Assembly: GCF_000328475.2 (NCBI RefSeq)
Contig: NC_026491.1
Coordinates: forward strand, 496,001-560,000
Length of the DNA stretch: 64,000 nt
Source: Mycosarcoma maydis
Lineage: Eukaryota > Basidiomycota > Ustilaginomycetes > Ustilaginales
Reading direction: 5' to 3'
In this document: piece by piece, positions 31,001-41,000 of the stretch
Numbering within the stretch: the first letter of the stretch is position 1
How the letters are laid out: each line of letters opens with the position of its first letter
Notes under the pieces: generated by a model
What the model was told of the DNA's origin: nothing
Database searches by the model: none
The model's input: the letters and a program-made list of their open reading frames with translations, nothing else
Translations under genes and position numbers: made by a program

Positions 31001-31160
31001 GTTTCAGACCACACCGCTCGCATTCGCAGATCTCGTGTTTCTCGCCTTCATCGCTGCACTCAGCTTTGGCTTGCATGAGCTCCGCAGGATGTGGGAGAGA
31101 ACAACCGCCGACCACGACCTTGCCGAGTTCTCCGCGACTGCAGCGGGTGAATGCGCATAG
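28008..31160 (+). CDS. PMR1: Golgi Ca2+/Mn2+-transporting P-type ATPase (SPCA type)
   Basis: 1050 residues, single exon, ATG at 28008 (MVAANRYRS). It pumps Ca2+ and Mn2+ into the Golgi, supplying glycosyltransferases. A disordered N-terminal tail of about 110 residues is followed by the cation ATPase N-domain, M1-M2, the A-domain with DESTLTGE, M4 with IPEGLPIVVTVTLALGV, the phosphorylation site CSDKTGTLT (Asp464), the KGAFE nucleotide segment, MITGDSQVTA, MTGDGVNDAPALK and M6 with NILMDGPPSQSLGVDP. The PEGLP and N-x-x-x-D pattern with short cytosolic tails fits SPCA/PMR1 rather than SERCA or PMCA. An Asn/Ala-rich insert of about 50 residues (about 275-325) follows TGE in the A-domain. Confidence 0.95.
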   Translation: MVAANRYRSVPTSESDVQTAPIPPSTSQLPPSDQFAFSTTLRKAHSDDPYFGAASDHGAYPPFSSPSRTTAHKPNASDASFRQAASTDLYGGSLHSVAVSASAHYTHLSVQQCLDSLHCPSLDTGLSPLLVHEARREAGGYNEFAVRAGDEPWKKFLAQFQEPLILLLLGSAAVSLLIGQIDDAVSITIAIIIVISVAFYQEQKSEKSLEALNKLVPHYCHLIRDGVNSSVLANELVPGDVVTFSTGDRIPADVRICECVSLEVDESTLTGEIKPRRKHAGVVPRASNGSAAANGNANGTNANASVPATVNGSNADDAVATTSINERENIAFMGTLVKSGHGKGIVVGTGATTEFGMIFSMVDEVIEKRTPLQLSMDELAKKLSMISFAVIAVICLMGVWQRRPWLEMFTIGVSLAVAAIPEGLPIVVTVTLALGVLRMSHRKAIVKKLPSVETLGSVSVVCSDKTGTLTTNEMTVTKCWTAEDEIIDVAQHMSHRHTQALSRLLLTANLCNNSHRNELGTNVGQATDVALVNILKVFGLEDQRPYFKRSTEIAFDSESKFMAVTGVLSTADAGSTAETVYVKGAFEVVLAKSSAVLGADGSPQRLDERWRNRISQAAEKLSSQGLRVVGCASGASGSLEQRTLTFSGLQAMHDPPRPGVKEAIASLACGGVQVVMITGDSQVTAVAMARQLGILPASTSSSSTSSVLTGRQIDALSERQLQERIPSISVFARTTPRHKMSIISALQSCGAVVAMTGDGVNDAPALKMADIGISMGKGGTDVAKEAADVILVDDNFATILAAVEEGKGIFYNIQNFLSFQLSTAVAALTLITLSTAFRMKLPLNAMQILFINILMDGPPSQSLGVDPVDRKSVMSRAPRAKNAPVLNNRLLYRIAFSATMVVLGTLYVYIHELVPVDIEAPPAPDGMHTFDVKPQEKVADQRDSTMTFTCFVFLDLVSAVQNRGLYTRITANRMLGLTVGISLLAQLSMVYLPPLQGVFQTTPLAFADLVFLAFIAALSFGLHELRRMWERTTADHDLAEFSATAAGECA

Positions 31161-31684
31161 CTTGCCCTATGACCAACCCATTATTCCGCATGTTGCAATA
31201 CACTTCATTAGCCATAGGCGTGCCACAGTCCGTACGTCCATGTAGGTACACCGAGAACCGAGATCGTGTCGGTCAATCTCGCGGCATGTGAGCAAAAAAA
31301 AAAACCCCCCACAAAAAACACAAAAAAATCAAAAGAAAAAATAACAAATTTATATCGATGTTATTCGTGATTTGTCACGCACGGACAGTTGAGAACTGAG
31401 AAGAAGTCACGAGTCACCACGTACCGTGCACTGTGCAAGGTAGAGAAACACGAGATGTGGTCTCGCCGTCTTCGATGTACCACCATTTATGATTTTGCAT
31501 CGGCGTCGCCAAGGTCACGAACACACACACACACGAGCGCAAAGCGAAACGGCTGTAGCGAGTCAGCAAGTTGCTCCACCACGACTTGCATACACGAACG
31601 ATCGGCTCCACTGCACAAGTCTCATTCAGAATGCAGCACGGATAAGAGTACCACTGACGCATCTCACCGGACGACGCCTAGACA
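31161..31684. other. Gap between PMR1 and the MED17-like gene
   Basis: 524 bp. It contains an A-rich and C-rich low-complexity stretch at about 31290-31350 and a short ACAC run near 31520. No gene is supported. Confidence 0.5.
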
Positions 31685-34438
31685 ATGTCAGATGCGTCCT
31701 CGGCATCAGCCGGGCTCTCGAACAGAGTCGTGCTCGACGAGGTGCCATTGGCGGTTGAGCGCGTGCATGTCTACACCGACTCGGACGCAGCCGCGTCAGC
31801 CACAGACTCTCACACCATCCTTGACTTGTTCGATCGCGAACCGTCACTCGCAGATATCACGGCTGAAGGAAAGAACATCTTTGTCACCCCCAAACCCCTC
31901 TCGGTGCAGCTAGGCGAAGATGTTCGGCGGCTCTGGGCTGAACGTGGGGACTTTTCGCGCTTCCGCAGCTCCGCCTTGCACAAACGTGCACATCGATTGT
32001 CGGCCGACGACAGCAGTGATCAAGACTCTGAATGCGCTCCGCAAGACCAAGCTGCAACAGAAGCGGGCATATCGAGCGAGACGAGTGAAAAGATCGGTGG
32101 AACGATAGCAGAGAGCCAGTTCGTCGAGTTGCGAAACCAAGTCCTCGCCAACTTGGACGTAGCGCATTTCAACTCGATCCATGCACATCAGCTGTTGGGA
32201 ATGCTGATCAAACAACATCGATCGACTGCAGTCTCTTCCAACAATGCCGGCGTGGCGATGCAGCCAGTGGCGAGGATGGCATCTCCTGCGCCTAGTGTTG
32301 GAGCTCTCTCGAACCGATCGGCTTCTATCACCGCTGCCCAAACAAAAGCGCCTCTGGGAATCTTTTCGCACCTCAACCATGCTTCTACGCGAGAGGAGGA
32401 ATTCGTCCTTGATCCGCTGGCGATAGCGCTCTCGCGTACTGCTCTGAACACCAGTACTGCCGTCCGACACTCGAACGACAGCGATCAACACGAGCAAGAG
32501 CAAGACGAATTTGCAGATCCGACCAGTGCAGAGTACGCATTGAAACAAGCTCAAAAGGAGATCGAGTCTACACCGGAATTCAAAGAGAACGAATTACGAG
32601 AGTTCAGGATTGTGTTGGAGACCAAAAGGAAGGCGCTCGAGGATGCAGCGCAACTGTTGAGTAGTGCAGCGACCGAGTTGAGGAGTAGCCAGGCGGGGAA
32701 CAGGGAGCGATGGAGGAGCTTGATTGGGCTACATGGTAGAGGGTGGGGAATGACACCGGGGAGGCCGCTGTTGGATGTCGAGAGGTTTGGCGTTGGCGAA
32801 AGTGAAGGTGAAGGTGAGGAGGAGGAAGACGAAGAGGAGGTATTGAACAGTGACGCGACAGCTGACGATGGCGAGAAGGAGGCAAAGAACCAGCAGAGCA
32901 GTATCAAGCCAGGAAAGAAGAAGAGCAAAGACGAAAAGCAGGCTAAAGCGGCTGGGTTGCAAGGCTTCGGAACACCGATCATCACCTCGGATGGAAAAGT
33001 GAAAGAAGAAGGCGCGAGAGATGCGTGGATTGGATTTGGGCTACCTGAAGCGCCAATCGAGCTACGACGACGTAGCTTGGCGTATTGGGCCGATGTACCG
33101 AGTAGCGTTGGTGGTGCAACGACCACAGAAGAGGTCCGGAAGAAGCTTGTGTTTCCGGATCGAATGCATCGTCGACTGCGTGTACGCTTCGTTCTTTGGC
33201 CCCGCGTTTCCAGCATGCAGCACGATGAAGGTCGAATCGAGTGGACTTCGGATCCCACCGCACGTTGGCAGGAAAACGAAAGCAGTGACGCTTGCGGAGC
33301 CCCAGCAGTAGCACCAGGTCAAATACTGGACCAAGAGCTACAACAAGCATCACGAGAAGCAACGGACGAGCTGGTGTTCGGTGATGTCGTCGCACAGGCA
33401 CGCTTGCTACCACCGATGTTTGGGGTGAGGTTGACGTCGAGCTCGGTACGGCTGGTTCTGACCAAGCGCTTGGATTGTGTCGTGGAGTTGGTGCGCATCT
33501 CCGATCAGAACGATGCCAACGTTTCGGATTCTGGGCAGCAAAGCAAGGACGATACTGAAGAAAAGATGCAGCTAGGAGGAGAAAAGCAGCAGCGATATTC
33601 TCCACATGCTTCGCTTTTATTGGCGTTCTTACGCATGGGACCGCTGCGCAAGTACCACGCCTTTGTAAACGCCACGGAGCAAGCGAGGCGAGCCGACGCT
33701 GCTGCACGTGCAGCCGCGATCAAGGCGATTGCTACAGCCAAGCCGAAAAAGTCGACCTCGGCCGCCAACACTGCCACTGCCACTGCCACTGGAAATGGTG
33801 CAGCGAGCACAATCGAGCCCGCATCTGACAAAGGTGGCATTGCAGCCGGAGGTAGATCGACGAGTGCAGCCTTGTCGAAACTCGACTCCATCGGCCCCAT
33901 TGTCGTCACACTACACTACTGGTCCTTCGTCCATCGTCTTGGAAGCGTTCTCAAAGACTTTCAAGAAACAGCACTACAGAAAGGCATCAAGGTGGTTGTT
34001 CAGCTCGTGCCCATCACACTACCCACATCGACTCGAACAGGTTCTTCGAATCTTGCCCAGCTCACATCGCTGTTGAGCCAGATGATGGATGCGACACCGT
34101 CCCTGCCGTACCGGAACTCGAACGCTCCCGACCGAAATGCAGGCTCCAATGGCACCGCAGGTACACTTCATTCGATCTACCCCACACATGCAAACGGATC
34201 GACGCTGAACGCGCTCCAAGGTCACGCCAAGGTATGGATCCACACGCAAGCCGGTGAAAGGCTGGTATGCAGCTTGACGTTTGGACAGCCAAGTTTGGTC
34301 AGCGTCCAATTCGCCGGCGCAAGAGCGGGGGCGATACACAGGAAGACCCGAGGCGTAGCGTTGACCAATAAGCCGTTGGCGGTCGACTTGGATGCACTGG
34401 CCCAATTGATGGCTCAACAGCTTGGACAGTATCTCTAG
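31685..34438 (+). CDS. MED17: Probable Mediator complex subunit 17
   Basis: 917 residues, single exon, ATG at 31685 (MSDASSASAG). MED17 (yeast Srb4) is the head-module subunit linking Mediator to RNA polymerase II. The resemblance is scattered over the protein: an N-terminal segment ILDLFDREPSLADITAEG, the helical block FVELRNQVLANLDVAHFNSI with LLGMLIKQ (about 146-178), and ALEDAAQLLSSAATELRSS followed by RWRSLIGLHGRGWGMTPGR, as in the 'helix plus LR..W.L' region of the family. A lysine/glutamate-rich low-complexity linker (about 375-425) and an Ala-rich stretch (about 680-710) interrupt it. These similarities are weak by eye; if the call is wrong this is a conserved protein of unknown function. 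Confidence 0.6.
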   Translation: MSDASSASAGLSNRVVLDEVPLAVERVHVYTDSDAAASATDSHTILDLFDREPSLADITAEGKNIFVTPKPLSVQLGEDVRRLWAERGDFSRFRSSALHKRAHRLSADDSSDQDSECAPQDQAATEAGISSETSEKIGGTIAESQFVELRNQVLANLDVAHFNSIHAHQLLGMLIKQHRSTAVSSNNAGVAMQPVARMASPAPSVGALSNRSASITAAQTKAPLGIFSHLNHASTREEEFVLDPLAIALSRTALNTSTAVRHSNDSDQHEQEQDEFADPTSAEYALKQAQKEIESTPEFKENELREFRIVLETKRKALEDAAQLLSSAATELRSSQAGNRERWRSLIGLHGRGWGMTPGRPLLDVERFGVGESEGEGEEEEDEEEVLNSDATADDGEKEAKNQQSSIKPGKKKSKDEKQAKAAGLQGFGTPIITSDGKVKEEGARDAWIGFGLPEAPIELRRRSLAYWADVPSSVGGATTTEEVRKKLVFPDRMHRRLRVRFVLWPRVSSMQHDEGRIEWTSDPTARWQENESSDACGAPAVAPGQILDQELQQASREATDELVFGDVVAQARLLPPMFGVRLTSSSVRLVLTKRLDCVVELVRISDQNDANVSDSGQQSKDDTEEKMQLGGEKQQRYSPHASLLLAFLRMGPLRKYHAFVNATEQARRADAAARAAAIKAIATAKPKKSTSAANTATATATGNGAASTIEPASDKGGIAAGGRSTSAALSKLDSIGPIVVTLHYWSFVHRLGSVLKDFQETALQKGIKVVVQLVPITLPTSTRTGSSNLAQLTSLLSQMMDATPSLPYRNSNAPDRNAGSNGTAGTLHSIYPTHANGSTLNALQGHAKVWIHTQAGERLVCSLTFGQPSLVSVQFAGARAGAIHRKTRGVALTNKPLAVDLDALAQLMAQQLGQYL

Positions 34439-34664
34439 CAAATGCGCACCGCTGTAAGAAGGAAAAAGCAATTCGTGATTGCAGTCTGGCTGGCAGTTTT
34501 CACACCGTACTTTCTTGCTCTCAAGTCAACTGACGCGCCGTTTTCGGTTTGCACAATGGGCTGCATTGAGATTGGCAAATGATGAGCGTGGAAAGAGATA
34601 GCCATGCCTTTGCCGGCCGTGGGACGAAAAATGAGATAGGATTCGTGCAGAGTGATCAGCGCTT

Positions 34665-35786
34665 TCAAAAGCGCTTCATGTTCTGCCTCTTGTGGTACTG
34701 CCATGCGAGCATACCCAACGCACCTACCGCTGCCAAGACCAACGCCCACTTCACCAACCAGAACAAAACGCCAAAGAGAGCTTTTACGAATCCAATGAAA
34801 CCACCACGAGTGTTACTGCCGTTGCTGTCCTTGCTGCTGGTAACGTCGCTCGAGTAGCCTTTGGTGTTACCGCCAAAGGACCAGCCTTTCTTCTTGGGTT
34901 TGACGCCAAACTTTTCAGGGAAGTGACGCATCCTTTCCTCCCTGAGCTGCTGCGGGGTTCGATTGCGGTAAACAATGTTGCTCGTCGTGATAGACACGAT
35001 ATCGTGGTTGTCCGAGACGTCTCCGGTCAATGCGGTGAAGCCTAGGTAGGGATTGGTGGGGAGATTGATGTTGTCGATCTTGAAGCACGATTCCCAGTGG
35101 TCCCAGCCGGTATGATGCACTTGTAGTTCCGTGTAGACGTCCTTGATGTGAATGAGTTTGCCTTTGGTAGCGACCTGTGGGTTACGATAATCGATGGAAC
35201 AACCCGCCACTTCTTGCCTCGCGCCATCCTTGTCATTTTCGTACGCCACTACGCCGTTTCCGTTCATGAGCGAGATTCTGGGGAAGGCATAGGGGTGTCT
35301 GGAGTTGGGGTAGGTATCAAAGAACAAACCCAAGCCGGTGAAATAGTTGATCGAGCCAAAGACAGGTCCTGGTTTGGCTCGATCTTGGGTGAGCCACAGA
35401 GCCATGCCATCTCCGGCAACGTGAGAGGCGTGACCGGCGATATTGAATTCAAAGATGATCTCGAAATTGTCGGCAGTCAAGGGGAGACGCGACCAGAGCC
35501 AACCAGTTTGGGAAGTTCGATCTTGGGTGAGACGGATGTGCTTGTTGGTGTCGATGATGGTGTCGGCACCGAAATCCCAGAACTTGTTTTGCAGGTTCGA
35601 GTCGACGTAGGGGGCGTAGATGCTGTGCGAGCGAAGCGGAACGATGGCGTCCGAGTCCATCTCGCGCATCTGGATGTTTTTGGATGACGCGCAAACGCAT
35701 GAGGTGAGCATGAGGAGCGCGAGAAGCGCCGAAAGGCAGATGGTGAGAAGCGAGCTCTTCCTGGCAACAGTGAAGGAACGCGACAT
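34665..35786 (-). CDS. VIP36/EMP47-type L-type lectin, ER-Golgi cargo receptor
   Basis: 373 residues from ATG 35786, chosen because it directly gives a signal peptide (MSRSFTVARK then a hydrophobic core LLTICLSALLALLML). An in-frame ATG at 35870 would add 28 residues including a poly-Ala run. The lumenal part is a leguminous-type lectin domain: FWDFGADTIIDTNKHIRLT, WLWSRLPL, FEIIFEFNI, GDGMALWLTQ, GLGLFFDTYPNSRH for metal and sugar binding, and PYLGFTALTGDVSDNHDI. A single membrane helix (ALFGVLFWLVKWALVLAAVG) and a short tail ending QNMKRF follow; the basic-aromatic end resembles the KRFY end of VIP36. It should carry high-mannose glycoproteins between ER and Golgi. Confidence 0.93.
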   Translation of the reverse strand: MSRSFTVARKSSLLTICLSALLALLMLTSCVCASSKNIQMREMDSDAIVPLRSHSIYAPYVDSNLQNKFWDFGADTIIDTNKHIRLTQDRTSQTGWLWSRLPLTADNFEIIFEFNIAGHASHVAGDGMALWLTQDRAKPGPVFGSINYFTGLGLFFDTYPNSRHPYAFPRISLMNGNGVVAYENDKDGARQEVAGCSIDYRNPQVATKGKLIHIKDVYTELQVHHTGWDHWESCFKIDNINLPTNPYLGFTALTGDVSDNHDIVSITTSNIVYRNRTPQQLREERMRHFPEKFGVKPKKKGWSFGGNTKGYSSDVTSSKDSNGSNTRGGFIGFVKALFGVLFWLVKWALVLAAVGALGMLAWQYHKRQNMKRF

Positions 35787-36711
35787 GTTTGGTGGTGATC
35801 GTGATGCTGCTGCTGCTGCTGCTGCTGCTAAAGGTGAGAATGCTGATGATGAAGTGAGTGTGGGCATCATGATGGTACGCTGTGCTTGACGTGGCGCGCG
35901 CCGGGCGCAGTATCTTTTGGATAGAGTGCCAAAGCGTCGACTAGGGAGGCGAGCCCAGTGACCATGAAACGATGAAGGTCGAAGCTGAAGTGAAGCGCAG
36001 CGCAGCGGGGAGGCAACTTGCACGTTCTGCGCTTTGCAACCAGGGATGACGGTGGATTGGCGATGATGAGGTCGGTGACAGTCACCTTCTTGGAGGAGAA
36101 GAAAGTGCTCGCCAAGGTCATCCCACCCGCTGGCGCTGAGAGAGACAGAGAGAGAGACACTCACACTCGTGACTTCCACGTCTGTGCGAACTTCACGCTC
36201 ACGCGCTCCCCCGCTGAGTTTGGTTTTAGTTGGGCATCCAAATGTTAGAACGTTTGGAGTCGAAGCAGTCGTGAGTCACGTGACTCAAGAATTCGAGGTA
36301 GATGTTAGACCTAGTTAGCTTTCAGACATTCGTGATTTATCGCGACAACGGACAAAACAACGGACAACGGACGACGCACCACGGACCACAGACCAGCACC
36401 GTGAAACACGCACGTGGATCGTAAATGGTTTCTTTCTTCAATTAACTTATTAATAAATAGATCGGAAGCCAGAACAGCGGCGCTAAAATACCATATACTG
36501 TGTGTAGAGTCACACGTCTCGAGTGCATTCGAATCACCATTCGCGCGTTACGATTTACGATTCACGAGTTGGATGTCCCGTGGTCCAAAATTGCTCATGT
36601 GCGATTACGAGATTAGGTGTCACACACCGCATATACTCTGACAATCCCGAGTTCTAAGTTTATCCACGATCACGTATCAAATTTACAATCACGATTTACC
36701 AGTCATATGTT

Positions 36712-36732
36712 ATGTGTGTGTGTGTGTGTGTC
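36712..36732. repeat. GT dinucleotide microsatellite
   Basis: About nine to ten uninterrupted TG units in non-coding DNA. Confidence 0.85.
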
Positions 36733-37353
36733 TCGTGTGCATGATGCCGGTCGTGCAAGCAAGTGGTTTGTGTCGGTCTGAGTAACTCTGTGTCGGAAGC
36801 CGCCTGAACGATTCGTAAACCACACCCAACTCTCTCACACACTGTCGGAGCATTTATGACTTGATTCGAGGGGTTTTTTAATATGTCCTACACCGACCCA
36901 AGCCTAAGATACAGGCGGTAAATTAGCTGAGTCGTAGAAAGAGGCAGTTGCTGTACGGGTAAATTGCTCCTGCTCAGTCAAAATTCACGAGTAGAGCAGG
37001 AAGGTCCGATCAACGTCTCGGCCGATAGGCATAGGCGGTGGTGCCTAGCATTGTTGTCGAAGGTGGAGTTGTCAGAATACGCTAGATGGTGATGTATGTT
37101 GATGTGGTCGGCGACAGCGTTGCTCCACGCGCAGGGAATCGTGCTCGAGAGTACGTTGACGTCGCCAAAGCGAACTTTGGCTCGTTCAGGATCGATTTTC
37201 AAGCATGTGAGGCGCTCGCTGGTTGCGGTTCAGGTGGTTGATTCGTGATTCACGATTCCCGGTTTCGGGTAATGCCACACGAATCAGAGTCAGAATCAGA
37301 ATCAGAAACAAATCGTGAATCATCAGACTTGGTCGTGAGTGAGTATCACAGTC

Positions 37354-37412
37354 AGAATCACGAATCACGAATCACGAATCACGAATCAAGAATCAAGAAT
37401 CACGCATCAGGA
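37354..37412. repeat. Heptamer array (AATCACG)n grading into AATCAAG
   Basis: Four AATCACG units followed by two AATCAAG units and further diverged copies. An AATCAG run lies just upstream (about 37283-37305). Confidence 0.85.
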
Positions 37413-38042
37413 ACCAATCACGAATCGATGGACAACCGAATCCTTCCACAGCGCAGAGCTCTCGACTCGCACAGACTCACTCCCATCATCCACTTCCGCT
37501 CTCGCTGCTTGCTCTTGCTCTTGCTCTTCCGATTCCCCCCTTGCTACACCCTCCAGCACTATGACTAGCGAAGCACAAGACCCCCGCGCTTATTAAGGTA
37601 AACCATTGCAAACCAAGCGCACCACCATTCTTGCCTGTCGCCCGCTACCCACCTTCAACCCACCTTATTCACCTCCTCTCACCGGCTTCATCGGCAATCG
37701 ACGTCGATACCAGCTCATCACCCCCGGTGTCATACCTGGACAGCTTGCTACCGGCGCCTTGTCGACGGTCGAGATTCTCGTTTCGGCGTCTCACCAATCA
37801 TCCTCGTGACTCCGACACTCTCAACTCGACATTGCCTGCTATCGCGCCGGCACGTTCACATTCATCCCCTTAGCCATTCGCAGCCACAGGCTCGCTTGTG
37901 ACTTTATCACGGCCCACAGGCCCTCCATCCATCCACATCACTTGTCCTGCCGCACCATTCTGCGCACGCAGGACGCCTCAGTCGCGCACTTGTTTTTCTT
38001 CTTCCGTCCCTCTTCCGCTTTCAAAGCCGGGTTTGCTTCGAT

Positions 38043-41000
38043 ATGACCACTCGCATCCCGAACTACGATATCCTTGAGCCCACCTCCTTGACACAAGAAG
38101 AGGTCAAGCAAACCTTGGCCCGGTTCGAGTCGCTTCGTTCTCAGCTTGCCCTCGCCAACTTTCGCGGTCAGCTCGCTATTCGTGGTGAGCCCCTCTTCGC
38201 AAAGAGCATCACCATATTTAACGATGCCGCTCCCCTTGGTGGCTGGATGGTCGCATTGCCTGTCGACGTTCACGACGTATCCACAGTCGTCAAGTTCTGC
38301 GCCGCTCACCGTCTGTCGCCTTCAATCAGATCCGGCGGTTTCGCAACCGCCGGCTGGGCTATCCAAGGCCAAGTGATCATCGACACTTGCTTGATGGATG
38401 ATGTAAAGCTGGTCGTGCCCAATCGTTGGACTGGCCCCCATGCTGCTGACACCCAGCGCCCCGACTCTTCTCCCTTGACAGTGCCTGCTGTTGGACTCTC
38501 TACCATCTACCATCCAACTGGCGTATGCGCAAATGTCTCCGATGGCTCTGACACCTCCTCTTCCAATCCATCGTCTTCGTCACAGCCTGCCCCATCAGCG
38601 GCGACTGCAATCCCGCCTATCACCGCTCAAAGAAACGCAGACTCGATCCCATTTCAAAGCGATTCCGTGAGCGCAGCAGATCGACTGGTTACACGGCAAA
38701 TCGAAAATCCATCCGCCATCTCCATACAGCATCAAGCCACTGAACTCGACGTGCCTAACAGTGAAACTGACGAGATTGTTCCTCAAGACGCTGCCAAATA
38801 CGTGCTCAAGCGCAAAGCTCGCGACTCTGATCAAGCTTTACTCCGCTCATCCTACGTCGCAGCTGCCGACTTGCCTGCCTCTCCAGCCAAACGCAGGACC
38901 GACACACTTGTCCCACCCGAACAAGCCGACGTCAAGTCGGAAGCCATGCAGCACGCTCGAAGTCATGAAAGCGGTGCAGATGCCGACAGCGAAAGCTCTT
39001 TCGCCAGCTCGAACCAAGCTGACCAGCCAGAACGAGACGTTCAACAGCAACACGCCACAACAGATCGTCTTCACCCTTCTCGTTCCGATAGCAACTCTCG
39101 CAGCGTCGCCGCTTCCCGAAGCGATTTCCTCAACGCTTCCGAGCCGCGTGACGTTGCGCCGCTGTTTTCTGCCTCGGCCTCTATGGCTGAGTCGATATCT
39201 GCCTCTTGTACATCTTTGCCAGACGCCGCACCCATTGTCGCCAGAACGTGGGTGGATCGACAGCTCGATCTTTCGGGCAACACCTCCGATTCGCCTGGTG
39301 GAAGCAATTCAGGTTCCAACGGTGGCCGAAGTTCATCTTGTCTCGCTTCCAGCTTCACTTCGACCTCCAAGCAGTCCTCTGGCAAATCTTCGAGCGCTAG
39401 TGGCGAGCACACAGATGGCAAAGTGGATGACGATCCTCTAGGAGGCCTGACCACGGACGATGTGGGTGAGGACTCTGCACCTTTCAAACGTCCTTCGACA
39501 ATTCCGCTAGCCAAGCACCATGCAGTGTCTTTGGCAGAGCGACGTCGAGCCACACGATCCGTCTCCAGCTCGGGATCCGGTTCGGCGTCAGATTCCAGTC
39601 GCCAACGTCGCGAGATGGTCGGCAGTCGTACTCCAGATGATTGCGATACCAACGCCAGCACAGAACACCAGCGATGGCATCAACACCATCGACCGCCGTC
39701 CGACACTCCCGGAGAAAAGATCAAGCTACCGGAAGGTGGCTTCGTATGGCGCAGTGACGGGGTTGATGCCGGCATCTCAAGTATTTCCGCCATTCCCGGA
39801 ACTTTGCCCTGGGATGCAGAAGCGTTCGCGGCCAATGCTGAAGTTGCTACTGCTACACAATCTTGCTCGCGCAGTTCCCGCTCCTCGCCCGGCGAAGGCT
39901 CGTCCAACGAGCTTGACACTGGCCGTACGAGCGGATTGTCACACTTTGGCGCATCCACACTCAGCGATCTACAAGACGCTTGGCCATCCGGAGTTTGGGC
40001 GGTCAACCAGGATGCCAGCAACGATCCCACTGCGACACTTCCGCGCTTCATTCCGTCACCTCTGCAAAAGTTTGACTCGCCGTCTATCACTCCCCCGGTC
40101 GCGGAATCTGGCAACCCGTACAGCTTTGACACTCGCCCCGAGGGCTATTTCAACACCGCCTCGGCTATCTCGCCGCCTGGTCTGTACGAGGATCACTATG
40201 CGCTGGCAAGCTTTGGACCAGGAGTCGGCATTCGCGGATTGGACGCATTCACCGATCGGGCGGGCCGCGAGGGCAAGTTTCTGGCAACCCTGAACGAAAA
40301 TACTAAGGGAAAAGACAGGCAGCTCGAGTCGCCGCATGCTTTCCCGTCGCTGGTCGTCAACGGTGTACCGTACCATGTGCCTGTATCTGCATATCCTGTG
40401 GGATCTACCGCCATGACGACGGGTGGATTTGGCTACCTCACGAGAGCTTACGGTCTTTCGCTCGACAACATTGTCGAGGTCGAGATGGTGCTGGCGGACG
40501 GTACCATTGTGACGCTCAACGAACAGTCGAAAAACAAGTCGCAGCAGGAGCAGGACTTGTGGTGGGCAGTGAGGGGTGCAGCACCGTGCTTTGGTATCGT
40601 GACGCGACTCACTGCCAAAGCGTATCCCGTGCCCTCGGTCTACTCGGGCAACCTGATCTACCCGCTCAACCCTGCCACAGCGAGCTCGTTGATCCGACAT
40701 TGGCGCGACTGCCTGAAAGCAGGACTACCACGAAACTTTTACACCAACCTCATCCTCACCGCTGGGCCAAGCAAGACGTCGCACGTCATCGTGATCCAAG
40801 TCTGCTATCTCGGCCCTAAATCGGACGGTGAAGCGCTCGTGCAGGCCATCAGTAGCTGGACCGGAGAGCGACTGCTGCTCAAGGATGTCGAAGAACGTAG
40901 CTTCTTGTCGCAGCAGGATGGAGTGGCCAAAGTGCTCAAGGGCGGTACGGGAAGGAGGTGGATGGTGCGTGGAGACCTCATCTCGACTCTGACGGATGAT

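Larger units (their letters stand above)
35787..38042. other. Divergent gap between lectin and FAD-oxidoreductase genes
   Basis: 2.26 kb without a supported gene. It contains a CTG-type triplet run (35805-35828) just before the lectin start, a GAGA run (about 36140-36160), a GT microsatellite (36712-36732), heptamers at about 37236-37258 and an array at 37354-37412. The final 500 bp are C/T-rich and probably form the leader of the plus-strand gene. Short plus-strand frames at 37245-37810 translate repeats or leader only. Confidence 0.6.

Noticed and set aside
37245..37810. Short plus-strand frames before the FAD oxidoreductase
   Set aside because: Translations such as NHESRITNHESRITN are repeat products; the rest looks like untranslated leader.
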